From positions 300,001 to 364,000 of the forward strand of contig JABAKD010000021.1 in NCBI GenBank assembly GCA_012845835.1: a stretch of 64,000 nucleotides of DNA, read 5' to 3'. Both the position numbers and the translations under genes were made by a program. The first letter of the stretch is position 1. Each line of letters starts with the position of its first letter. Below, piece by piece: positions 1 through 12,500 of this stretch. This DNA comes from Undaria pinnatifida. Taxonomy: Eukaryota > Sar > Phaeophyceae > Laminariales > Alariaceae. The notes beneath the pieces are model-generated. The model had not been told where the DNA came from, searched no databases, and saw nothing but the letters and a program-made list of their open reading frames with translations.

Positions 1-154
1 ATTAACCAACGTTTGTACATGACGGTACCCATGGTTTTTGAACAGCCAACCGTTCAAGAGGAGACCAACTGTATTATTTGACGGTATTTATAGTTTTAAA
101 TGCAACCAACTGTAAAACTTGGAGATCAAAGAACCAACCGACTGAATCATGCGA

Positions 155-272
155 ACGTATTCATGGCGTGGCGTGAAGCGGGATTCGCGGTAAACGTCGA
201 TGAGAACACCCGGAGGACCGATCTGCGAATCGATGCCGACGGCAATGTGGACTTCAAGGAGAGTCCTATCCA
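155..272 (+). pseudogene. Decayed copy of exon 1
   Basis: Translates as MAWREAGFAVNVDE and RIDADGNVDFKE, aligning with exon 1 (MALRQAGYALDVED, GIDADGKVDLKE) about 210 bp downstream. The acceptor of exon 1 (TTTGCAG before GTATTAATGG) corresponds here to TGCGAACGTATTCATGG, so the AG is lost. The match ends shortly after the EF loop. I read it as a tandem partial duplicate that can no longer be spliced in. Confidence 0.8.
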
Positions 273-371
273 AAAAACCAAGCAACTGTACTAAATGAAG
301 CCCAAGAATCAAACCCACTGCATGATTTGAACCCAAAGAACTAAACATTTTTTTACACTACATATTTGCAG

Positions 372-515
372 GTATTAATGGCGTTGCGACAAGCGGGCTA
401 CGCGCTAGACGTGGAAGACGTGAGCACCTTGAGGACCGGTCTGGGGATCGATGCCGACGGCAAGGTGGACCTGAAGGAGTTCATGAGCATGTGCGAGGAT
501 ATTGCTTCGAGCCAG
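372..515 (+). CDS. Exon 1: EF-hand (phase 0 in, 0 out)
   Basis: 48 codons between TTTGCAG and the donor GTACAG. Helix LMALRQAGYALDVED is followed by loop GIDADGKVDLKEF, with Gly instead of Asp at loop position 1 but D3, D5, G6 and E12 in place. It is the first exon I can see; upstream exons must lie outside the window. Confidence 0.78.
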
Positions 516-3500
516 GTACAGTCGTTCACGAAGCAGTAGCAGCGGGATTTTGAGGCAAACAAGCACGTGCACGAAGAAAACGGGAAAAAAACATCATTCT
601 TGCAACACCCACACTTTTCCCACGCGCTCGCCCTCCCACCCTTTAATATGACTCCTTCATCTCGATATCATCAAGTTAAGGGCTTTAGACCAATTCGGCG
701 CTACCCCTACCGTCACATCTGTTAAATGCTAATTATACTAAATACACACCCCTCGGACGGTTGGAATCCCCCCCGTGTAGGCCCTACCCACCCGCTCGCC
801 CGCCCGCCCGCCCGTCCGATCACCCACCCACCCACCCACCTACCGATCCACCCACCCACTCACCCACCCACCCACCCACTCACTCACCCACCCACCCACC
901 CATCCACCAACCCACCCACCCGCCCGATTACCCACCCACCCACCCACCCACCCACCCACCCACCAACCCACCCACCCACCCACCCACCCACCCACCCACC
1001 CACCAACCCACCCACCCACCCACCCACCCACCCACCCACCCACCAACCCACCCACCCGCCCGATTACCCACTCACCCACCCACCCAACCACCCACCCACC
1101 CACCCCTTCGCTTACATGTGTCCTGTAGGAATGGTACCTTCCACCGAGGGAAGTGATTTTGTCGACGGAAGCGATGCTACCGACAGCGGGCGAAAACGAA
1201 CGTTTCGCCGAGGCCGGTGATAACCCTCCGGTGCCTCCCGCCATGTTCGGGCGCGGAGAGGTTTCTTCCCACCTACACCGGTCAGGTGATACGTCGAAGG
1301 GAGGGAGGGAGGGAGGGAGGGAGGGAGGGAGGGAGGGAGGGAGGGAGGGAGGGAGGGAGGGAGGGAGGGAGGGAGGGAGGGAGGGAGGGAGGGAGGGAGG
1401 GAGGGAGGGAGGGAGGGAGGGAGGGGGGGGAAGGGAGCGAAGGAAGGGGGTGGGGGGAAGGGAGGGAGGGACGGATAGATAGAGGGACGGGGTGGGGGAA
1501 GATACCACCCCCCCCTAGCCATTTGAGGATGGGAGAGGGGGGTGGGCGATGAGTGGGTTGGAACACTGTCAACACCGATTTTCGCGTTTAGGCAAGTTGA
1601 TGCAGGGCCTTTGGCAACGAACAGTGCACGCTTTATAGGCAGTCCCTCTCAAGGGCCGGCACGGGAAAACGTTTGCCCGCAAATTACTTGTAAATAAATC
1701 TGCTGAGAAGCCAGGCCCGCCTCATCACGACTCCCCATCCACGTGGCAGACTCAACGGCAGCGAAACCGCTACCTAACGCTCTCAACAATCGCTACCTAG
1801 CGCTCTCAATGATACGGTGGGGATTAATGACCTAAATCATCCGTATTTTGTGGGGCTTTCGCACCCTGCGATCCGTTCTTTGTTTTCCTCGGCAGGCTTG
1901 TTTTGTTCTTCCTCTCCGGAGCGTCCGCCACCCGTCCCTGCTGGAACCTGGCCAACAGCGTCGCAATACCTTGGAGGAACTGCCTATGGGGAGAAAGTCT
2001 TCTTAGAGCCGTTGAAGAGCGCTGAGGGTGTCTTAAGGGAGGTGAGTGAAAAAAAAAAGACCAGAGTTTAGAAGGGGTTTCGAGAAGCTCGAAGGGCGTT
2101 GAACAAAGCGAGGGGGGGGGGGATATGCTGTAGAATACTTCGAGACAGAAATTTCTTACCGGGAGAAACGTCTTCTCAGGGCCATTGAAGAACGCGAAAG
2201 GGTTTGCCACGGGGAGGTGGCAGAAAACATCAACGTCTAGGGGGAGGTGGCAGAGAAACATCAACGTGGAAGAGGCTTCGAGAGACGTCAACCACTTGGG
2301 GCCATTCCAAACAAATAACGAACCAAAACAGAGCTTTTCACGGCCCTGGTCTTTGCGCCGGGCCACCCGTGAGACTTTGAAGAACCTGCTGATCCGACCT
2401 GCCGATCCGCGAGATTTCGAGAACCTCATGACCCGACCCGACTCGACCCGTGAGACTGCGAAAAAACCTCCTGGTCCGACCCGACAATTCGAACACACCT
2501 CGTGATCCCACCCGACCCGACTCGACCCGACTCGACCCGACTCGACCCGACTCGACCCGACTCGACCCGTGAGGTTTTGAAATACTTTCTGACTCGATGC
2601 ACGGGCCGGGCCGTAGCCCCCCATGAAAACCCCGAAATAAAACTGAGCAATACGGCATCGCCGGCACGAAGGTGCCCGGGCTGCTGGGATGGGGTTGTGC
2701 GTCCGCTGCAGCAACGGTGAAAGACGCACGATACGACCGCCCGCGCAGCATATGGTGGTATCTACTTGAATAATGTTTTGGTTTCGCACGGTCAGTAGGA
2801 GATGAGTTTTACCGCACTTCCCGGTGCTTTGAGGGGCTGTTTCTCTGCCCCGAACGAAACAGACTACTTGTACAAGTGAGAAGCGAGAAGTGAGAAGTGA
2901 GAATTGACAAGTGAGAAGGGACTCATCCCCCAGTAGGGGTGGCAGTTGTCGGTCTAAAGGTTTCTGACCGGTGGAGCTCCTCAAACTGGGGAGCTATCGG
3001 TCGACACGATCATATTTCCCATTACACTTGTTTTTGGGACTAGCGCATTGAACTTTTGTTGGTCGGGTTTGCGCCAACGAATGTCTTCGAGTTCATGTTC
3101 TGGGTAGTGATGATGATGATGATATTGACCTCCTCATGTTATTTAGCAGCCCAGAAGCTTCTCAGAAACTTCTGCTGCTGCGCCCCCCAGCATGGGATGA
3201 CTTGTGCGATCCCAGTAATTCCGTTTATTTCCCCCCCTTCCTGTTTTCGGTCGCCACTAGGTGCAGGATCAGCTGTCACTGCTCGATATGGACGTCTTCG
3301 TCGCGGCTCCCGAGAGCGTGAGAAGGACTGGAGTTAGCGATGCCCAAGGAGGAAACGGGAGGATGGCCACGCTCGGAGAAGCTGTACGCATCAAGTTTAG
3401 CAGGTGAGGGCAGGGGAGACAAGGGTTAAGCAGCGTTGGAGCACTGATGAGTATCAATATTTAACCTGGCCAGAGGGGTGGTGGGATTGCAACGCGCGGA

Positions 3501-6500
3501 GAAACGGTGCGTGGGTGTGTAGATAAACCAGTTGAGCGGGGTAGCGGGATGGCCACGCTTGAAGAAGCCGTGCGTGTGAGGTTTAGCAGTAAAGTACGGT
3601 TCACACATAAAAGCGACAACCCCTGCAAGAGAGTGCAGCAGCAACACGGTATGTCGGAGACAGTCAGTTCGCTTTGTTCCTACTGGCTTTGACTACGGGG
3701 AAGATGTACCCTTTTTTTGGTTCTGAGACACACGCTACGGGTTTGAGGCACATGCAACGGGAAATATGTACCTTTTTTCGGTTCTGAGACACACGCTACA
3801 GCTTTGACGCACATGACTCGGTAGAGATATACCTGGTACCTTTTTACGGTTCTGAGACACGCTACTGGTTTGAGGCAAATACTACGGGAAAGGTGTACCT
3901 TTTTCTGGTTCTCAGACACACGCTACGGCTTTGACGCGCATGGTACAAGAAAGGAGTACCTTTTTTTAAGTTCTGACACACACGCAACGGCTTTGAGGCT
4001 CACGCTACGGGAAAGGTGTACCTTTTTTCTGGTTCTGAGACACACGCTACGGCTTCGAGGCACGAGCTACGGGAGGAAAGGTGTACCTTTTTCTGGTTCT
4101 GAGACACATGCTACGGCAGGGGTGCACCGACATTTTCCCTGCAAGGTTCTTGACTTGACAAACTGCTCCTCACCTCTCTCGGGCAAAAGCTAGTAACTAC
4201 GACTGAGTATGCTATGATGCAATGATGCAGCCCCGTGGCCGAATTCGGGTTGAGGAGCCCCGAAAATTTCGAGAAAAAAATTGCAAAAAAAATCTGGCGA
4301 AACGTTGCTAGGCCTATCATGGCATGTTGTATTTTTTTTTTCGTCATAGTTGTATTTGGTTTGTTTGGCCGTCGGTCTCTCTCTTAACCCCATTGGAGCT
4401 GGGTCCAAAGTACTTGAAATGAGAGTGCAATCGGGCTTGCAGCGGTCATAAGGTTAGTGTGTGCGTGCAAGTGTTTCACCGAACCCGTTCCTACCTCAGC
4501 AAAAACGACAGCTACTTATCGCGTAGTAGATAGTCTAGCGCTGGAAGAAGCAGCCCTCAACAGCAGTGCGCGTGGATTTCCGTGGTTGCGCCCGCCGCAG
4601 TTAACCGCGAGAGCGGTCACATTTGCTGCGAAGCGACGCCATTTCAACCGCCTGATACTTTGATAACAACCGCGGTACACAGTGGTTCGAGGGGTACAAC
4701 GCGTCGCCACAAACAAGCGATGAAACGACGCACCAAGAAATGAACGCCCATTTTAACATGAAAACCCGCCGAAACTGCCTACACTACGTGGCAAAGTAAA
4801 GCCACCGAAATGTTCGGGCTCCTTGCAGGGGAGACTCCACCCGAAAGACCCTTTCGGAGATGTTGAGTGACACCATAGTTTCCTTTAGCTATGCCCGTTT
4901 TCCTCGAGAATAAGTCCTGGTATACTCTTAAGAACAGCTTTTATGCCTTTTTAGTGTTTTAGCTGAATAGATCTAAGCCCGCTCGTGTCCCGCAGAATAG
5001 ATCTAAGCCTGCTCGTGTCCCGCTGAATTTGTTCGGGTGGGTGCCTAGCTGGCCGACGCCCTACCCGTTCGGAGCTTGTGAGTGCCGCAGTGTTTGCCCC
5101 TACTTATGCTCGTTAAGCCCGAAAACAAAGTCGAATTCTTACGTACTATTTTTCCAGGACTAATACTATTTTTAAGTCGTATACAAGTATTAACAGCTAG
5201 GTCTTGTTCTTGCTGCTGGGAACAGTTTCATGCTGCATCGCATGGTCGGAGGGCAAGAAAAGCGGCGATGTGATGACAACAGTTGCCGGCATGTACTTGC
5301 ATATAATACATACCAGGTATTTTTTTTTCTCATCCCTTCTAGTATTGTCTCAAACTTTTGTAGACGTAACTGAGATCCGGGGTCACTAAGCAGATTGAAT
5401 CTTCTGCCTCCTGCCCACTACGGTACGCGCCTTCATATTCAGGGCGAGAAGACTCCAGGTATTTCTTCCCTCGTCGACTCGCATCGAAGTGCATAATGGA
5501 GGTATTGTATCCTGCTCCTGTCTAGCTCGATTATTCTGGGATGTTGAGTGATGGAGAGGTAGGTGGGGCTAGTGTTAAAAGAAATAGGGGTGGTGCCTTA
5601 CGGCTCGTTATGCTCGAAAATCGGTCCAATTATGCCACTTCTTTCGCTCTTAAAAACGCCTCCGAGTACGCCACCATAATTTCTCGCAGAATGGATCTAA
5701 ACCTAATCATGTCCCGCCGAAAGTATTGGGTACGCGAACCTAGTGGGGGGGAGACCCCATGCTTTAAAGTGGCATCGAGGTGGGGCTAGCATTAGAAACA
5801 AAATGCCATGGTTCTCCTTGAAAAAAAACGCCTAGTTATGCCAAAAACAAGTCCTAGTAGTGATGGATAAAGCTTCAATCGTGTTCCGCTGAATTGCTTG
5901 GGCGCTCGACAGGCGAGACCCTACCCTTTCGGGAACTTTGAGTGCTAGAGAGGTGGGGCTGGCGCTAGAGGACATCGGCGTGGTGCTGCAGCCGGGCGAG
6001 GTGAGAGTCGTCCCACGGTACTGGTTGGAGCATTTTTGGGACAAACCGTTTCTGACCGGTTGAGCTCCTCACGCGTGGAACTACCAGTTGGTATATACAG
6101 TAACTTTACGAGTATGTTTTGATCAGGACTATACAACCATATAATAGCGCATAAAAACGTTGATCGGGTTGCGCGATCGAATGCTTTTCAGGTCATGTTC
6201 CCAGTGACAGCTTGAGGTACTCGTACTAGGAGCTCAGAACCAGAGCTCTTCTGCGCCCCCAGTGTGCCATGGCTCCGTGGGTTTCGGTCACTGCTGCAGT
6301 GTAAGTAACGGCATCGAATCCGTGTGCCCTCTTTGCTCCAAAAGCAGGTTGTTACCCTAGCCCGAAAGTTTGCACCGCCTGGAAGGCATTCACCGAGAGG
6401 GGATAGAGCCAGTGGCGTCCCCTACCCAGAAGATGCCAGCAGGGCGGCGGAGGGGGGTGGGCTGGACGGAGTTTTGGCGGAGTACGCACCGCTCGTCCGG

Positions 6501-9500
6501 TAAAGTTCGCGGGTCTGCTGCAACATTGCGCCGTGTATATAGCAAAATTCGTACGTCGTCAGCACGTAGGTTTCGTGTTGCTTTTTTCGTTTTCGTTGGC
6601 TTTCTTCCTTGTGTGACTGTTTTGTTTTCCAATTTGACGCGAGTCGACGAGGAAACAAAATGCTGAATTCACTCTCGCGATAAAAAGGAAGGCACGTACC
6701 ATCGTATCGTAGTGGAGAGGGGGGAGAAGGGCCCGCTATATGACCCCGGATGTGAGTTACTACTGGGAGGAGGCGCGAGATATAGTGCGAGGACAGTAAA
6801 TGAGATGAAAAAGAAAAAAGTGATGGATGTACGAGCTCATGGTGTACGTCATCCGACGACAAGTTAATAACAACGTTGAAATTTGGATCGATGAGGCCTC
6901 TCTGGTTCGACCGGCCGGAGGCTCTCACCCAGGGTTATTACCGCTCCCTCGCTGGTAGCGTCCAACCTGGAAGCCTACATGCGTGCCGGGCAGACGTGTA
7001 GTGTGGGATAAGTGAGGCCTATCTCATCTCAAGCTGCGACTAGCCGAAGACTCTGTCCCGGCGCTGCTGCTTCCGCACTGAGTTGTCAAGAGGGCCTCAA
7101 ATGCCACAAGAAGGTGTACTTATGACTATTGTTTTCGTCTATTTTTTGCGGGCGATCGACTAAAAAAATCGTGCAGTTGTTATATTTCTCGTCAACCTCC
7201 AAAAAACCAGTCCCGCCCGACATCACGCGCCGCCGGAACTACAGGTGGATCGTGGACCGCATTGCCGAGAGCAGTGGCATCGACCCCACCGTGGGAGGCC
7301 GTGCCAGAATCGGGATCGGGGGCAAGTGGAAGTGGTGAGGAAGGGCTCCAAAATTGCCTTGCGGGAGACACACCACCTGTAATCTGAGTAAGGCTTCAAC
7401 TGAAACCCGTGTTGTGGCACCAGCCTTGAGCACCCTCGAGCGTATACTAACTTGTAGAAAACAATGCGGCGCTCGTTGCTGGGTATGATTATGTTGGTCC
7501 AAGTTTATTTCGTATCGTCTCCGAAACGGCGAGCCTGGCTTTTATTATTTTTTATGATTCCAATCTCAGCTTATCTTAGCTTCGAATTCGATCACTCTTT
7601 CAAATTTATTGTTAATTTTATTTGTTTTGTTTGTTCAAGTTTTTCGACTTCGTTCCTTTTGTTTCTTTTGCCAAATAGTCTGATGTATTGGCTTGCATGT
7701 TTTTTCCGCCCGCGTGCTTATTGCTGTTAGCATTTCACTGCCCGAATCACCTTGCTGTGCTATTGATTTTTGTGTATCTCTGTCTCGTGGTTTGTGACCG
7801 CAGACCTCTTACCTCCAGGAGGCGTCGGCACGAACACGCGTGGGTTTACTGCAAACAGCACAACACACACATAAGCGTCACCGGACACAAAAACAAGAGA
7901 AAACACAAAGGACAGGCATTCACGAAGTTTCACTCCCTCCTGGACGTGTTCCCGGCTTAGCATCGGTGCTATCCACCTTATGCTACCATTGCTCCTTCAT
8001 CCAAACCTTATGCTACCATGCGCACTACTCTTTTATTCGGCTAATCTGTGGTCGGTTCGGCATGAACTGGCAGGAACGAGAGGATGCCGGCTCCCGCATC
8101 GCGTCTTCGGGCCGCTCTGGCGGCGGGAGAAAGGAACGGCTGGATTAACCGTCTGAGAAAGAGGCAAGCGTTGGTCCTTGTATAAACACGCCTTTGTTCG
8201 AAAGGACAGGAGTAGTTCGAATTGGAGTTGGGGAGCTTCTCGGCAGAATAGCTTCATGAGTGAGACACGCCTCATACGCATGCTGCGATAGAGGTATACC
8301 TTTTTTTGGCGAAAATGGTTTCTGAAAACTTCCGGGTTTCCTTAACCCAAAATCGTCGGAAAAAAAACGATTTTTTTTTTTGCATATGGTTCTCGTGTTG
8401 TGCACCTAGGCCTTGGGATTTTTCATCCGGTATGTATGTAGCAGTTTTGATTTTTTCTCCAAATCAGTTTTGGGAGAGGTCTTAAGCTCCCAAATTGAGG
8501 AAAGTACCTCAGAAAAAAACTGTTGCACCTCTACCGTAGCACGCGTCCTTAGGTTAAAGCTGCAGGGGGGCTATGTTGTTTTTGGGCGCGAGTGACCCCC
8601 CCTGTTCCTTTGTGACTGTTTTTGTTTATATGCATATACGATATGATGCATGATATGATATACGGTATGACATACGATATTATATACGATATGATATACG
8701 ATATGAAATAATTGATATACGATATGATATACGATATGATATACGATATGATATACGATATGATATACGGTATGATATACGATACGACATACGATATGAG
8801 TCGACGCGTGCTACGATAGAGGTGCACAAGTTTTTTTCTGAGGTACTTACCTCAATTTTGGGAGCCTCAAGACCTCTCTCCCAAAAACCTGATTTGGACA
8901 AAAATAAAACTGCTACATACCAGATGAAAAATCCCATGGCCTAAGTAAGTGCACAATGAAAATAATGCAAAAAAAAGTGGTCTGAACAATTTCCGACGAG
9001 TTTGGGTAAAAAAGGAGCTCGTCATTCAGAAAAAAAAATAGCCAAAAAATGCTACCTCTACCGTATCACGCGTCAGTCCACAATCGAATGGTAACCCACG
9101 ATGCGCCAAAACAATCGCCCCCCTCAGTCCGTTATGGTCCGTGACGTGCAGAGCCGCTCGTGCGAGGAGCTCAAACCCGGGAGTTAAAAGCGGGGGTATG
9201 ATGCTAGTAGTACTTACACCGTAGCATTGATCCAAGCTCTGACCTTCGTCTTGCCGCTCCGCGCAACAACATCGCCCCCCAGATTCCACGAGTTCGACAT
9301 AGACGAAGAGGGGACCTTGGGGAGGCGAGAGTTCATGAGGGCCCTGAATCTCGCGCTTGCCGAAGAGACCGGAGACGAAACTATTCCGTCCCCTGATCAG
9401 ATCGTTGGAGGCGTTTTGTCTGCGGAGGAGGCGGTTGAGCTGATGGGCCGACTTGACCGCGACCGCGACGGCAAGGTCTGCTGGAAGGTAAGGACGGAGA

Positions 9501-12500
9501 ACGAATAAGATGGGATAGTTAAGGCATGTCTAGAACTGCCCAGTTAAGACATACCTTAACTGGCCGAGTTGATCAGGACCGCGCCAGCAAGGTTTGCCTG
9601 AAGGCGAGCATGGAAAAACAAATGGGATAAGGCAACTGCCTAGTTAAGGCATGGTTTAATTGACCGGCTTGACCGCGACCGTGATTGCAAGGTTTGCTGG
9701 AAGGCAAGGGGGGCACGATAACGCCTGTCCAACGATACGGGAAGGCGAGAACGGTAACGTTTATCCTTTAAAAAAGAGAAGGTTGACACAGAGGGAGGTC
9801 ATTGATATACCCTCGTCCCTGTACAACAGCCACAAATAACCCAACCAACCAGCCAACGCCATCCGCCTGCTTGAAACCCTCGATACTTTCATGCCCGTAC
9901 GACCAACCACAACAATTTCAAAAGCCCTCGGTAGTCCGATCCCCGTACAGCCCACCGCCTACTGGAAACCCTCGATTCTCCCATCCCCGAATGATACGCG
10001 TCCTGAAAGGAGTTCTGGGGAATGTTTCGTTGGGGTGGGTGCAGCGGGGTTCGATTCCCTCGAAGGTAGCAACTTGTTAACTATTTTACCTTAACGCTGC
10101 TATAACTATCTTCATTCCCATCCCCGTATGATGCGTGCCCTTGAAGGAGTTCGTGGAATATTTCGTTGGGGCGGATGGAGCGGGGTCGGACGACGCCCAT
10201 TCCGAACCTTGGTTCGAGCAAGTGGGGGACATCGCACAAAAGGTACGATACGACGTACAATGTGGGACAGTTCAGTTCCGGTACCATCTTGCTATGTTGC
10301 AGCGCTACACTACTACCAGCCCTCGCACAGGAAAGAGTCCCGGAACAAGAAACTCAGCCCTCTCCCAAGAAAGAGTCACAAGAAACGGATTTGCCTAAAA
10401 AATACGGGGAAATAACTAAATTGGACGGTTGTTACTGTGCTAACGTCGGTGTAAGGGACAGCCTTTTCTCAAATATGAAAATCAGCCCAAAGCGAATCTA
10501 ACGGCTCCTTGTCAAGTCGGCCAACACCTAATACCTCAATGTCTTGTCAAACAGGCCAAAACCAATACCGCGTACCTGGTATTACTTATCAGAGGACTAG
10601 TGCTGTACCTCAAATCTTGCCATTCTGCACAGGTACAGTACCTCAGATCTTCCTATTATTATTCTTATTTTATTTTTTTTGCTGCATCACCCGTCCCCTA
10701 AGGCCGTCCCCCTAGTACCTGGAAGTAATTACTGTCTTAAAGTATACCTGCTGATAGTAGGAGTTGATACGTTGCTACGTCGATAGTCGATAGTCGATAG
10801 TCGATAGTCGATAGTCGATAGTCGATAGTCGATAGTCGATAGTCGATAGTCGATAGTCGATAGTCGATAGTCGATAGTCGATAGTCGATAGTCGATAGTC
10901 GATAGTCGATAGTCGATAGTCGATAGTCGATAGTCGATAGTCGATAGTCGATAGTCGATAGTCGATAGTCGATAGTCGATAGTCGATAGTCGATAGTCGA
11001 TAGTCGATAGTCGATAGGGGTGAGATTTGTGATGCCCCTACAGGTAGACGATTTTTTTTTGAAGTGGGCACGTCCCCGGCGTTACTCGCATTCGTAGCTC
11101 AAGGCGAGAGAGAAGCAGCTCGTATATATATTTCCTCAGGATCGATGGCGGCGGCTGACACGGAAGGGCAGTGTCTCTCCGTCTCCTGATTACCCCGAAG
11201 ATAAAACGCCGTCCTATCACACGAAAAAGGCCAATTACCTATCGAACACAGAAAATTACCGGCCTTTCAAGGCCAATTACCCATCGGAAACAGGGCCCCC
11301 CAGCAAGGCGGCGGCATGCCAGCGCAATATGATAGCTTTATCGGGGGAAGCCGCCTTATGAGTGCAACTCCCCAGCCACGTCAAGGGGTTTTGACCGCCT
11401 TACATTGGGATATCGCGTTGTTCAGACTGCCTTTTTAAGGGAGGGGGGAACTGTAGTATTCATATTGCAAAATTCCACGCCCCCTATCTATCAATAATGA
11501 TTTTGTGTAAAGTCCCACATGGATATACGGCTACATCGCGGTAGGAAGCAATGATAGTCTTAAACTTGTATGAATAAAATATAGACTTTCATTCTCGAAT
11601 GCTGCATTAAGAGTAACATATAAGATAACTAATAATATTCTGTATTCGTACTCCTCCCGATATTAAAGCCGGGGGGTAGAAAAAACAAACTAAACCGCCT
11701 ACCATACACATGATAGAGAGGTATAGTGGAAACTCCAGCAATAAATTTATAAAATAGATGTGACGTTAGATCTAGCTCATATGTAACAATTCCCCACCCA
11801 AAGTAAAAATACCAACACTTACCATTTTACTTTGAAGTAGTGAACAAGAAATAGGACCCCTGCTAATAAAAACTCACCCATCGGAGTATATTACAAGAAC
11901 CAACGACGCAGATTGCAAATATGAGTATTGACCTGAAATTCGTCGAACTCAAGGCTGACGTCCTTGACAAAACAAAAGGATGACCCCTCCCATTATGAAA
12001 AAACTCACCCACATAGTGCATTACAAGTACCAACAACGCAGCTTGAAAAGATGAGTAGTATTGACCCGAAATTCGTCGAATTCACGGCTGACGTCCTTGA
12101 AATATTTTTATACGAAATAAATTCCACCTTCCCCCCCTCCCAACCCTATTGGGTTGGAAGTGTATACGTACACCTCTTAAATTACGTGTAGTACGAAATA
12201 ATTACAATCTACCATTGTATTATGTACCCTTTAGACACCCAGCCATAGCGATGCTTCTGGTGCCGACCGGCGAGAGGGAGTGCCAAGCAGCACGTGACTC
12301 GTGGCATGCTGCGCGCGTGGTAGTTGTTCAGGGTCGTCCCCTGCCTCAGCAGCCCGAGCTTCCTCTTGTGAAACCCTGCACGCAGCAACCGTCGGGTTGA
12401 CAGATGTTTACCTGAGTCAGACAGATCACTGATTTGCACTTGATGATGATATAGATATTTAAGGGAAGACCTGTATGATCTGTACGGTGTAGCTCATAGT

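Noticed and set aside
785-1106. Interstitial telomere
   Set aside because: CCCA tetramers without the TTAGGG-type unit; an ordinary microsatellite.
1824-2984. 386-codon minus-strand open frame
   Set aside because: It runs through the GACCCG repeat and a duplicated segment, has SRVESGRV-type periodicity, and no recognisable domain or splice sites.
7335-7340. GTGAGG as the donor of exon 3
   Set aside because: It is the best donor by consensus, but joining to exon 4 creates a TGA; a nearby GT keeps the frame.
10778-11018. CRISPR array or telomere interpretation of the 7-bp array
   Set aside because: No spacers, and the unit is not a telomere repeat I know; the locus is internal to a eukaryotic intron.
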